Shown here piece after piece: positions 45,705 through 54,422 of a stretch of 64,000 nt of DNA. A program made the position numbers and the translations under genes. The stretch spans positions 241,758 to 305,757 of the forward strand of contig JAKVBF010000009.1 of assembly GCA_022447555.1 (NCBI GenBank), in the 5' to 3' direction. The notes beneath the pieces were generated by a model. That model ran no database searches. It worked only from the letters and a program-made list of their open reading frames with translations, and was not told the origin of the DNA. Numbering within the stretch: the first letter of the stretch is position 1; each line of letters opens with the position of its first letter. This stretch comes from Mariniblastus sp. GTDB lineage: Bacteria; Planctomycetota; Planctomycetia; Pirellulales; Pirellulaceae.

Positions 45705-48239
45705 ATGAAAAAAACGACCTTTTACAATTTAACTCTCTGTTTTGTAATTTGTGGAATCCAGACGCAGTCGTCTGGGCAAGGGACGATTGCTGACTATGAG
45801 CGGGCCGACGCACTGCCCCGGTTGACGCGGGGTAAGGTCTACAAGACACGTTTTCAACTCAACCCAATAGTGGGGTCCGATTCGTTTTGGTACGACTTAA
45901 GGACGGGGCCGCAAAGTCATGAATTTGTATTGGTGGATGCGGCGGCAGGCCAAAAGACTCCCGCCTTTAACCATCGGGCCCTGGCCACCGCATTGTCTGC
46001 CCGTATGGGGAACGTGGTGGATCCCGAAAATCTTCCCTTTCAAAGCCTTGAATTCAGCCCCGACAGGGATTCTATCAGGTTCATATCGGACGGGCAGGCA
46101 TTTCAATACGATCTGTCTCGCGGCACGCTGAAAGCGGTTGTCCGGTCAACCGAAAAGGGGGTGACATCACTCAGACGCATCCGGTCCTCGGGGAAACGGG
46201 GTCCGGAAACAGTGGTGCGGTTTGTCAACCGGTTATCCGAATCCCTTCGAATTTTTTGGGTGAACGAAGAGGGTCGGTGGATTGAATATGAACCCATTCC
46301 GGAAGGTGGTCAGCGATCGCAACATTCGTTTGCGAATCATGTTTGGGTGGTAACGGATAAAGCCCGCCAACCGATAGGGGTTTACGTCTCGCCTGCGTCA
46401 CCTTGTGATATCGTGATCGACCAAAAAACACCGATCGAGCAGCCGCGAAAGGAACGTCGGTATAGAACGCCTGGGTCCGACAATCGGAGCACGTCGCCAG
46501 ATGGGAAATGGAAGGTCTCGATTGTCGACTCAAATGTCGTGATCCGAGATATTGAGACGGGGCAGGGAGAAGTGTTAAGTAAAGACGGTACCGGTGACGA
46601 TCCTTACATCCCTCGGTTTTATTGGTCACCTGATTCATCGCGGCTGGTTGCGATTCAACAGAAGCCGGCGGAGTCTCATGTGATTCATATGGTTGAGTCA
46701 TCCCCCAAAGATGATGTTCAGCCCAAATTGAAAACGATGAATTACCTAAAACCCGGAGATCAGATCGCAATGGCTAGGCCAAAGTTATTTGATGTCGGTC
46801 AAAAACGACAAATCTCCGTCGATAATACTTTGTTTTCGAACCCTTGGCGCATCAATGAAGTTCGGTGGCGGCCTGACTCCGGGTCCTTTTCTTTTTTATA
46901 CAACGAACGTGGTCATCAGGTGATGCGAATCGTGAGCGTCGACTCAATCACGGGCCAAGTCCATTTGATTGTTGACGAATCGAGTCAGACGTTTATCGAT
47001 TATTCAGGTAAACAGTTTTCAAGTTACCACGACCCAAGTGATTCACTTATATGGATGTCCGAACGAGACGGGTGGAATCATCTGTACTTGATTGATTTGA
47101 AAGAAGGGCAAGTAAAGCGCCAGTTGACCAAAGGCGATTGGGTGGTTCGAGGTGTCGATCGTGTAGACTGGGAATTGGGGAAAGTTTGGGTGCGGATTGG
47201 AGGCTACTATCCGGAGCAGGACCCTTATTATGTTCATCATGCGGTAGTCGATTTGCTGGACGGTGGGCTGACCTTATTGACCCGTGGGGATGGCGATCAC
47301 CAGATCGAGTTTCTGAAAGGTGGGGCATGGTTGGTCGATCGGTATTCCCGAGTCGATATGCCTATGGTCGCGGAATTGCGGAATGCAAAAACGGGTGAAT
47401 TGGTTTGTGAGTTAGAACGGGGTGACTGCAGTCGGTTGCTCGAAACCGGCTGGAAATTACCCGAACGATTTCAGGCCAAGGGGCGGGATGGTGTGACGAA
47501 CATTTATGGTGTCATTTATAGACCTTCGAATTTTCAACCCGAAAAATCGTATCCGGTCATCGAAGATATTTATGCTGGGCCCCACAGCTCATTTGTCCCT
47601 AAGCGTTTCGGTACCCTGCGCCGCGGCCAGATCCTCGCTGAGCTAGGGTTCGTTGTCGTTCAAATTGACGGCATGGGCACTTCGAATCGGAGTAAGGCGT
47701 TTCATGATGTTTGCCATAAAAACCTAGGAGATAGTGGATTTCCGGATCGTATCCTGTGGATCCGTGCGGCAGCCGAGAAATACCCTAGTTTTGATTTAGA
47801 CCGCATCGGTATATTTGGTGGTTCCGCCGGTGGTCAGAGTTCTCTGAGGGCACTTTTGGCTTTCGGTGAATTCTACAAAGTAGCTGTTTCTGATTGCGGT
47901 TGTCATGATAATCGAATGGATAAGATTTGGTGGAATGAGTTATGGATGGGTTGGCCCGTTGGACCCCATTACGAAGAACAATCCAACGTGACTCAGGCCC
48001 ACCGGCTAGAGGGAAAGCTTTTACTCACCGTCGGTGAGTTGGATCGGAACGTTGACCCCGCATCGACCATGCAGGTGGTTGACGCATTGGTCAAAGCCAA
48101 TAAGGATTTTGATTTTGTTATGGTGCCTGGAGCGGGGCACGGCGTCGGTGAATCCCCCTATTTGAAGCGACGTCGACGGGATTTCTTTGTTCGACATTTG
48201 TTGGGCGTCGAGCCTCGGAGGCTCCCAGAAAGTCCGTAA
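45705..48239 (+). CDS. Exported S9-family (DPP IV-like) serine peptidase
   Basis: 844-residue peptidase with a signal peptide (MKKTTFYNLTLCFVICGIQTQSSG). An eight-bladed propeller-type N-terminal region (residues about 100-560, with repeated DSSRLVA/FSPD-like strands) is followed by an alpha/beta-hydrolase domain. The catalytic triad is predicted as Ser707 in FGGSAGGQSS (most relatives have GWSYGG), Asp780 in GELDRNVDP and His812 in GAGHGVG. DPP IV-like enzymes cut dipeptides from peptide N termini. The start is set at MKKTT; an in-frame ATG 6 codons upstream is possible but gives a weaker signal peptide. Confidence 0.9.
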   Translation: MKKTTFYNLTLCFVICGIQTQSSGQGTIADYERADALPRLTRGKVYKTRFQLNPIVGSDSFWYDLRTGPQSHEFVLVDAAAGQKTPAFNHRALATALSARMGNVVDPENLPFQSLEFSPDRDSIRFISDGQAFQYDLSRGTLKAVVRSTEKGVTSLRRIRSSGKRGPETVVRFVNRLSESLRIFWVNEEGRWIEYEPIPEGGQRSQHSFANHVWVVTDKARQPIGVYVSPASPCDIVIDQKTPIEQPRKERRYRTPGSDNRSTSPDGKWKVSIVDSNVVIRDIETGQGEVLSKDGTGDDPYIPRFYWSPDSSRLVAIQQKPAESHVIHMVESSPKDDVQPKLKTMNYLKPGDQIAMARPKLFDVGQKRQISVDNTLFSNPWRINEVRWRPDSGSFSFLYNERGHQVMRIVSVDSITGQVHLIVDESSQTFIDYSGKQFSSYHDPSDSLIWMSERDGWNHLYLIDLKEGQVKRQLTKGDWVVRGVDRVDWELGKVWVRIGGYYPEQDPYYVHHAVVDLLDGGLTLLTRGDGDHQIEFLKGGAWLVDRYSRVDMPMVAELRNAKTGELVCELERGDCSRLLETGWKLPERFQAKGRDGVTNIYGVIYRPSNFQPEKSYPVIEDIYAGPHSSFVPKRFGTLRRGQILAELGFVVVQIDGMGTSNRSKAFHDVCHKNLGDSGFPDRILWIRAAAEKYPSFDLDRIGIFGGSAGGQSSLRALLAFGEFYKVAVSDCGCHDNRMDKIWWNELWMGWPVGPHYEEQSNVTQAHRLEGKLLLTVGELDRNVDPASTMQVVDALVKANKDFDFVMVPGAGHGVGESPYLKRRRRDFFVRHLLGVEPRRLPESP

Positions 48240-48273
48240 GGGTTTACGATAGATTGACAGGAAAATAGGTTCT

Positions 48274-48639
48274 ATGAATTCACAGAAAAATGTTCTCGGT
48301 ACTGAATTAGAGCCGTGTTGTTACGAACCGTTAACGGGTTTCTATCGAGATGGCTTTTGTAAACTTGGAAAATCCGATTATGGGTTGCATCTGGTTTGTG
48401 CCGTGATGACAGCGGAATTTTTGGAGTTCTCCGTTGCAGCCGGTAATGATCTGGTCACACCGGTACCCGAATACCAGTTTCCCGGACTCAAACCTGGCGA
48501 TCATTGGTGTTTGTGTGTGACACGTTGGAAAGAGGCGTTGGCGGCAGGAGTTGCCCCTCCGGTCAATCTTCGCGCCACTCATATTTCATCAATCGAGTTC
48601 GTCTCGCTTGCGGAACTTGAGACACATCAGATCGGGTGA
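48274..48639 (+). CDS. DUF2237 family protein
   Basis: 121-residue protein that matches the DUF2237 pattern along its full length: NVLGTELEPCCYEPLTGFYRDGFC, YGLHLVCAVMTAEFL, GNDLVTPVPEYQFPGLKPGD, WCLCVTRWKEAL and APPVNLRATH. Several Cys (CC, C and WCLC) and His are conserved in the family and could bind a metal. Function is unknown. It lies 34 bases after the S9 peptidase stop, possibly co-transcribed. The 48640-48897 gap before the next gene shows no other feature. Confidence 0.92.
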   Translation: MNSQKNVLGTELEPCCYEPLTGFYRDGFCKLGKSDYGLHLVCAVMTAEFLEFSVAAGNDLVTPVPEYQFPGLKPGDHWCLCVTRWKEALAAGVAPPVNLRATHISSIEFVSLAELETHQIG

Positions 48640-48897
48640 GCTTGCACCCGAACGGAACGATTTCAGGTTGACTCTCGTTTTTCGAGTTTCTGCTGGAAAG
48701 CCCTGGCAATTAAGGAGCATATTGGCTTTGGTGGGCATCATTCGCTGTTGAAACCGAGTCCAGGGACTGGTTTGCTGTTTATTACCAATGGTAACCTGTA
48801 ACGCTAAGGGTTGGGTTCACTTGACCTGATGCGTCACACAGGGAACGATAACAAGTGTGGGGTAATTCCAACTTCCCTTTTGCACGCCGGGAATCAA

Positions 48898-50124
48898 ATG
48901 ATCAGTCGAATTGAGTTGAAAAACTTCATGTCACACGCCGATACGGTAATTGAACCGGCGCGGGGTTTGACTGTTTTGATCGGGCCCAACAATTGCGGCA
49001 AAAGTGCCGTGGTCGCCGCGTTGCAGATTTTGAGTCATAACGACAATTCCACTTACGTTCTCCGTCATGAGGCAAAAAGATGTCGGGTGTCCGTGACGAC
49101 AGAGGAGGGGGATACGATCGTATGGCGACGAGGCAAAACGGGAGGGCCGGCCTACGAAATAAACGGTGCCACATTTGATCGCCTGAAAGGCGCTGGGCAG
49201 CCAGAGGCTTTGGCGAATACATTGCGACTTCCAAAGGTGGTGTGCGACCGGGACGATGTCGACATTCACTTCGGCGAGCAGAAGTCACCAGTTTTTTTAG
49301 TCCGTGATTCAGCTCGTACCGCGGCTGATTTTTTCGCCTCATCATCCGACGCAGGTCGCATGATGAAGATGCAATCGTTGCATAAACAAAAGGTGCGTGA
49401 TGCCAAAAGGGAATTGAAAACCTGCAGCGAAGAGTGGTTGAGAGTCGGCCAAGAGATGGAGCTTTTGTCAGTCATTCCAAAGATCAAACGGGAATACGAG
49501 AAGCTTAGTAAACTGTCTGGTTTTCTGGATGATTTGCTGGCTTCCAGTAAGCAATTGGCGGGGCTTATCCTCGAGATGAAAGAGCAACAAGCGACTTTGG
49601 AACAACTGGGTAGGAAGTCGGCAGCCCTGGGTCGGCTGTCTCCAATGCCCCAGATGGAGCCTGTCGATGAATTGAGTGGCTTGCTAGGGGCATTACGTGT
49701 GGAGACTCGGTTGGAGGAACGACTAAAAAAACAGGCCCTGGTGGTTGGCGATTTGGAACCTCCTCCCGTTCTGTCAGGGGTTCAGCAATTGGGTGATTTA
49801 ATTCTTCGTTTTCGTGAAGTTGCATCTGAATTGGAATATCGGACAGAGGCGGGTGAAGTGCTTGGGGCATTACCCCCACTTCCCGAGTTGTTTTCCACAG
49901 GTCATCTGCAAATGGAAATTGAGACGCTCCAGCAAAGTTCAACCGAAGCCGAACGGCTGAAGACTGAGATGGGAGAGGTAGCGCAAGAGATTGCGGCTGC
50001 AAAGCTTGCAATAGTGGAATGGGCCGAAAGAAATCCTCGGTGTCCCACCTGTGATCAATCGATCGGGGTGGATCATTGGTTCACACACGATCATCAGGAT
50101 TGTTCGGAGGAGCCTGATGGTTGA
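48898..50124 (+). CDS. Rad50/SbcC-like N-terminal ATPase half with zinc hook
   Basis: 408 residues. The N-terminal lobe of an SMC/Rad50-type ABC ATPase: start MISRIELKNFMSHADT, Walker A GPNNCGKS at 29-36, and a VCDRDDVDIHFGEQKSP segment with a possible Q-loop role. From about 160 to 375 it is helical coiled coil, in which G-x-L-x-P-x-P recurs at 245, 284 and 323. It ends 23 residues after a zinc-hook CPTC at 382-385. No signature motif or Walker B is present; these lie in the fourth gene of the operon. Full-length SbcC/Rad50 holds both lobes in one chain of about 900-1050 residues. The ATG at 48898 is chosen because the ATPase fold begins there; upstream in-frame sequence is unlike the family. 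Confidence 0.85.
   Translation: MISRIELKNFMSHADTVIEPARGLTVLIGPNNCGKSAVVAALQILSHNDNSTYVLRHEAKRCRVSVTTEEGDTIVWRRGKTGGPAYEINGATFDRLKGAGQPEALANTLRLPKVVCDRDDVDIHFGEQKSPVFLVRDSARTAADFFASSSDAGRMMKMQSLHKQKVRDAKRELKTCSEEWLRVGQEMELLSVIPKIKREYEKLSKLSGFLDDLLASSKQLAGLILEMKEQQATLEQLGRKSAALGRLSPMPQMEPVDELSGLLGALRVETRLEERLKKQALVVGDLEPPPVLSGVQQLGDLILRFREVASELEYRTEAGEVLGALPPLPELFSTGHLQMEIETLQQSSTEAERLKTEMGEVAQEIAAAKLAIVEWAERNPRCPTCDQSIGVDHWFTHDHQDCSEEPDG
50106..50112 (+). promoter_or_regulatory. Strong ribosome-binding site of the nuclease gene
   Basis: GGAGGAG lies 4 bases before the ATG at 50117, inside the last codons of the preceding gene. It fixes the nuclease start and points to coupled translation. Confidence 0.8.
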
Positions 50125-51103
50125 ATCGGTTCGAAAAATGACGAAACAAAAGGCTCAATGGAAAGGTTTGTTATTCATTGGCGATCCACACTTGGAAAAT
50201 CGACAGCCGGGATTTCGTAAAGACGATTATCAAAATGTGATTTTGGAGAAGATCAAATGGTGTTTGACGCATGCGGAAAAAAATAGGTTGCTCCCCGTTT
50301 TCTTGGGTGATTTTTTCGAAAAACCACGGGAAAATTCAAATTGGATGATCGGTCAATTGATGGAGATTCTCTATGGGACCGGAGCCATTGGAATCTACGG
50401 CAACCACGATTGTGCTAATCCCTCTTTGACCGATCAAGATTCCTTGGCGTTGTTGATTAAGTCTGAGTGTCTTCAGTTAATAAGTGCTGACAAGCCATGG
50501 AGAGGCGAACTGAATGGTTGGCCGGTCATTGTGGGAGGTTCATCTTATAGGGAGCCGTTGCCGAAACGTTTTGACGTCGAAATGCAGCCCAAAGGCACAC
50601 TGTTTCCCGAACAACCTCTTGTATTCTGGATCTCGCATCACGACATTAATCTTCCGGGTTACGATGGTGGCAGGCTGAAGCCGAGAGAAATTGAAAATGT
50701 TCAACTATTGGTGAACGGACATATCCACCGGCGTTTGGAGCCGGTCGTGGAAGGTGAAACTACCTGGATGACTCCGGGCAATATCAGCCGACGATCGCGG
50801 AGTGATGCCAATCGCTTACACGTGCCATCCGTGTTGCAGCTTGATGTGACAGAGGGCGATTTTAAGACTCACTACGTAACGATCCCTCACCAGCCTTTTC
50901 AAGAGGTTTTCCATGAGGCCGTTCAGGTGGCCGAGGGAGAAGGAGATTCGTCGACTTTTATCAGTGGTTTGAAGGAGATGCTGGCCCGAAAAACCGCCAG
51001 TGGTGCGGGTTTGAAGGCGTTTCTCGAGGAGAAACTAGTTGAGTACAACGAACCCGTTGCGGCAGAGATTATGTCCCTAATGAAAGAAATTGAAGATGAA
51101 TAG
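50117..51103 (+). CDS. Mre11/SbcD-like metallophosphoesterase nuclease
   Basis: 328-residue calcineurin-like phosphoesterase. Metal-binding motifs in order: GDPHL (22-26), GDFFEKP (64-70), GNHDC (95-99), ISHHD (about 177) and NGHIHRR (about 207). These match Mre11/SbcD nucleases, which process DNA ends with a Rad50/SbcC ATPase. After the nuclease domain a short region (residues about 240-328) carries a helical segment that could bind the ATPase coils. It overlaps the N-half gene by 8 bases and the coiled-coil gene by 8 bases. The start is fixed by the GGAGGAG site; the longer upstream frame lies inside the previous gene. Confidence 0.88.
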   Translation: MVESVRKMTKQKAQWKGLLFIGDPHLENRQPGFRKDDYQNVILEKIKWCLTHAEKNRLLPVFLGDFFEKPRENSNWMIGQLMEILYGTGAIGIYGNHDCANPSLTDQDSLALLIKSECLQLISADKPWRGELNGWPVIVGGSSYREPLPKRFDVEMQPKGTLFPEQPLVFWISHHDINLPGYDGGRLKPREIENVQLLVNGHIHRRLEPVVEGETTWMTPGNISRRSRSDANRLHVPSVLQLDVTEGDFKTHYVTIPHQPFQEVFHEAVQVAEGEGDSSTFISGLKEMLARKTASGAGLKAFLEEKLVEYNEPVAAEIMSLMKEIEDE

Positions 51104-51422
51104 GTCCCATTCTAAAAAGACGAACGAGCAGCAAGCGATTGAGCAATTGCAATCACGTTTTGATGATTTGTCGCATCAAAGAACGAGAATTGGGACGCAG
51201 CGAGAGGTGGCCCAGAAAAACCTTCAAGAACTACAGGCTCGAGCCATCAAGGAATTTGGTACCGATGATTTGGCGGAACTGGAAAAAAAACTTCATGCGA
51301 TGAAATTAGATAATGAAAAAAAGCGAGCCGAGTATCAGGCTTGTTTAGAGAAGATCGAACACGATTTAAATGAAGTTGAAGCAAAGTACGCCGCTGGCGA
51401 CGCGTCGGTTGGCGAAGGGTAA
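51096..51422 (+). CDS. Small coiled-coil protein between Rad50-like halves
   Basis: 108-residue acidic-basic helical protein with heptad-like Leu/Ala spacing throughout (EQLQSRFDDLSHQRTRIG, LQELQARAIKEFG, LAELEKKLHAMKL). A central break (KEFGTDDLAELE) suggests an antiparallel helical hairpin. I do not recognise a named family. Its place between the nuclease and the C-half suggests that it supplies part of the returning coil of a split Rad50-like arm; this is inference. It overlaps the nuclease stop by 8 bases (ATGAATAG). An upstream in-frame TTG at 51090 is less likely. Confidence 0.7.
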   Translation: MNRSHSKKTNEQQAIEQLQSRFDDLSHQRTRIGTQREVAQKNLQELQARAIKEFGTDDLAELEKKLHAMKLDNEKKRAEYQACLEKIEHDLNEVEAKYAAGDASVGEG

Positions 51423-51426
51423 AAAA

Positions 51427-52164
51427 ATGGTCTTCGTTCCCGAACCGAATGAAAAACCAAGGGCTCCGCTCGATACGAGTGGCGGGGTGAATGCGCGCTT
51501 GGGTGAAATAGGTCAGCGTCTGCAGTTTCTTGATTGGCAGCGAAGAGAACAGCAGAAATTAGAGAAACGTCTTGCGGAAAGAAAGAGCGAATTGGAAAGA
51601 TATCTTGGTATTTCAGGCGAGGTGTCCGAAGCTTTGGATGTTCTTAGTCGTGAGTTATTCAGTGAGACGTTGCGGGTCCTCGAAGAGAAGTTGACGATTG
51701 CTTTGCAAGAGGTGCTGGAACAACCCATTTGTTTTAAGGCGACGCCTGGCTTTAAAAACAACGCGGCCGTGGTCGAGTTCTCGATTGATCGAGGTGGCTT
51801 TGGCGAAGATATTTATCGAGGGCAGGGCGGTTCCGTCCAAAATGTTTTGAGTGTGGGGTTGCGTCTGTTCGCGTTGGCCCAGTTAGACGGTCTGCGGCAC
51901 CGAAGATTTTTGGTTCTGGATGAGCAAGACTGTTGGCTTAAACCAGAATTGGTGCCATTGCTGGTTAAAATGGTTTACCAGGCGGCGAAAGAGTTGGACT
52001 TCCAGATCATCATGATCAGCCATCACGATGTAAAGTTGTTCGAAAAATATGCCGATCGAATTTATCAATTCCATCCTTCCGCCGATGGAGTGACGGTCGA
52101 GCGCGTGGTGTCGGCACCTTTTGATTCGGATGAGGCGGGCGATTCGGAATCGGTTAAGGAATGA
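51427..52164 (+). CDS. Rad50/SbcC-like C-terminal ATPase half
   Basis: 245 residues. A short coil (about 25-95) leads into the C-terminal lobe of a Rad50-type ATPase: a signature-like segment GQGGSVQNVLSVGLR (132-146), Walker B FLVLDEQD with the catalytic Glu (161-168), and a switch His in MISHHD (197-201). No Walker A and no CxxC are present, so it must pair with the N-half encoded three genes upstream. Start: ATG 4 bases after the coiled-coil gene's stop, with GAAGGG before it. An alternative ATG at 51370 would overlap the previous gene by 53 bases. Its stop overlaps the convergent glgB end by 11 bases. Confidence 0.82.
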   Translation: MVFVPEPNEKPRAPLDTSGGVNARLGEIGQRLQFLDWQRREQQKLEKRLAERKSELERYLGISGEVSEALDVLSRELFSETLRVLEEKLTIALQEVLEQPICFKATPGFKNNAAVVEFSIDRGGFGEDIYRGQGGSVQNVLSVGLRLFALAQLDGLRHRRFLVLDEQDCWLKPELVPLLVKMVYQAAKELDFQIIMISHHDVKLFEKYADRIYQFHPSADGVTVERVVSAPFDSDEAGDSESVKE

Positions 52165-54076
52165 CTTTTTGGAGCAGGACGCCTGCTAGGGGGGGCAGCG
52201 TTAATTCAAAAGAGAAAGGCTGTCCCTGCCAAGCAATGCGCTCGGCCTTCAGGTCAGAACCATTTCCGCTGTTGGAGCCGTAGTAATATTCGGAATCACT
52301 GTTGAACAATTCTGTATACGTGCCTGCTTGTGGAACGCCGAAACGCTGTTTATCACGGACGACAGGTGTGAAGTTAAACATAGCAACGACGAAATCTTCC
52401 GATCGTTTTGCATATCGGACAAAGCTAAGGCAACTCGTTTCGTCATCGTCGCAGTTTAACCATTGGAAGCCCTCGGGGTCGAAGTCTGTTTCGTAAAGGG
52501 CGGGCTGATTCGCGTAAAGATGATTGAGATCCGAGACGAGTTTCTGTAAGCCTTTGTGGGGAGCCTTTTCAAGTAGCTCCCAATGCAGTGACGAGTCAAA
52601 GTCCCATTCTTCGAGCTGGCCAAATTCAGAACCCATGAAAAGTAATTTTTTACCGGGGTGCGCCCACATGTAAGTATATAGCAAGCGAAGGTTTGCAAAC
52701 TTTTGCCATCGGTCGCCGGGCATTTTATTGAGCATCGATCCTTTCTCGTGGACGACTTCGTCGTGAGATAATGGAAGCATGAAATGCTCAGAGAATGCGT
52801 ACGTCAGACTGAATGTCAGTTTGTCATGGTGGTATTTCCTGTGGATCGGTTCATTCCGCATGTATGTTAATGTGTCGTTCATCCAGCCCATGTTCCATTT
52901 GAGAGTGAAGCCGAGGCCTCCAAGATCGGTTGGGCGGGAGACGCCTTCCCAGGATGTGGACTCTTCAGCAATGGTCAAAGTCCCGGGAAAGCGTTTGGCA
53001 ATCGTTTGGTTCAGCTCTTTCAAAAATTGGATGGCGGATAGGTTCTCATTTCCGCCGTATTCATTAGGGACCCATTCACCCTTCTTGCGGCTGTAGTCCA
53101 GATAAAGCATGGAGGCAACGGCATCCACTCTCAGCCCATCAATGTGGTATTTGTCTAACCAAAACAACGCGTTTGCGACAAGGAAATTACGGACCTCGTT
53201 GCGTCCGTAATTAAAGATAAGCGTATCCCAATCTGGATGGACGCCGCGTCGAGGATCATCAATTTCATAAAGCGCCGTGCCATCAAAACAGGCCAGTCCA
53301 TGAGGGTCTTTGGGAAAGTGACCGGGCACCCAGTCGATGATGACACTGATTCCATTTTGGTGGCAAAGATCGACGAAAAACATAAAGTCTTGGGGAGACC
53401 CAAAGCGACTCGTGGCGGCGTAGTAGCCGACCGTTTGATAGCCCCAACTAGCGGTGAAGGGATGCTCTGAGACCGGCAGTAATTCGAGGTGCGTAAAACC
53501 GTTTCTCTTTACATAGTCGACTAACTGTTGAGCGAGTTCACGGTAATTGATCCATCCGTTTAGATTTCCATGTCGTTGCTGCCAGCTAGCAAGGTGAACT
53601 TCATAGACCGAAATGGGCCGGTCCAATTCCACCTGATGTTCGCGCTGTTCCATCCAGCGTTGATCCTGCCATTGGTATTCGTCCAAGTCCACGACCCGAT
53701 TTGCCGTCTTGGGAGGTACTTCAGCGGCAAAGCCGAAAGGGTCACACTTATCGACGGATACGCCCTGAGAATCGGTGATGCGGTATTTGTACAGGTTTCC
53801 GAGTGGTAGCTCGGGTACAAAGAGCTCCCAAACACCACTTGGTTGCCGTTGTTGAAGTTCATGGGACGGACCTTTCCAATCGTTGAAGTCGCCGATCAGT
53901 TGGATGGATTGAGCGTTGGGTGCCCAGACGGCGAAATGAATACCGGGGGTCCCGTCTACGATACATGGGTGGGCACCGAGTACCTCATAAAGTCGGTGGT
54001 GGTTGCCTTCACCAAGGAGGTAAAGATCGTCATCCGTGACCAAGTTATGGGCCGATTCAGGCTCGTGTCGCGTCAT
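52154..54076 (-). CDS. glgB: 1,4-alpha-glucan branching enzyme
   Basis: 640-residue GH13 enzyme that adds alpha-1,6 branches to glycogen. The CBM48 domain (residues about 15-110: YEVLGAHPC, FAVWAPNAQSIQLIGDFNDWKG) precedes the catalytic barrel, which has region I DWVPGHFPKDPHGLACFDGT, region II GLRVDAVASMLYLDY (nucleophile Asp near 319), region III TIAEESTSW (acid Glu near 371) and region IV LSHDEVVHEKGSM. The all-beta C-terminal domain is present. Length fits the type lacking the extra N1 module. No other glg gene is adjacent. Confidence 0.97.
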   Translation of the reverse strand: MTRHEPESAHNLVTDDDLYLLGEGNHHRLYEVLGAHPCIVDGTPGIHFAVWAPNAQSIQLIGDFNDWKGPSHELQQRQPSGVWELFVPELPLGNLYKYRITDSQGVSVDKCDPFGFAAEVPPKTANRVVDLDEYQWQDQRWMEQREHQVELDRPISVYEVHLASWQQRHGNLNGWINYRELAQQLVDYVKRNGFTHLELLPVSEHPFTASWGYQTVGYYAATSRFGSPQDFMFFVDLCHQNGISVIIDWVPGHFPKDPHGLACFDGTALYEIDDPRRGVHPDWDTLIFNYGRNEVRNFLVANALFWLDKYHIDGLRVDAVASMLYLDYSRKKGEWVPNEYGGNENLSAIQFLKELNQTIAKRFPGTLTIAEESTSWEGVSRPTDLGGLGFTLKWNMGWMNDTLTYMRNEPIHRKYHHDKLTFSLTYAFSEHFMLPLSHDEVVHEKGSMLNKMPGDRWQKFANLRLLYTYMWAHPGKKLLFMGSEFGQLEEWDFDSSLHWELLEKAPHKGLQKLVSDLNHLYANQPALYETDFDPEGFQWLNCDDDETSCLSFVRYAKRSEDFVVAMFNFTPVVRDKQRFGVPQAGTYTELFNSDSEYYYGSNSGNGSDLKAERIAWQGQPFSFELTLPPLAGVLLQKVIP

Positions 54077-54422
54077 CCTAAAAACTTTTTGTTGAAAACA
54101 TTCCGTAACGGATTCAAAAGATTATCATCGGTGGTGTAGTTGGCCGCCGGGCATTAACTTGTTGATAGAGTTCTGGTGTTAACCAAGTTTGGACCGGGTC
54201 AATGTCTCCACGTTCCCCATTGTGATCGATAGCCGAACGTCCAAAAAGGTGCCAGAAGACGATTAATTACCATGAAAGTGTCGAGAAGACAAAGTTCCAA
54301 CCATTAGCAACGATTTCAAAGGTATCTACCGGTTTCAATCGTGACCTTAAAACATCAGACGAGGATGTTTTGGAAACTCGCAAAGCTGGCGTTGAATTCG
54401 TAAAAAGGCAAATGAATTTGAT

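Noticed and set aside
48811-48897. N-terminal extension of the Rad50-like N-half
   Set aside because: The in-frame upstream residues do not fit the ATPase fold, which begins at MISRIELKNF; the ATG at 48898 is preferred.
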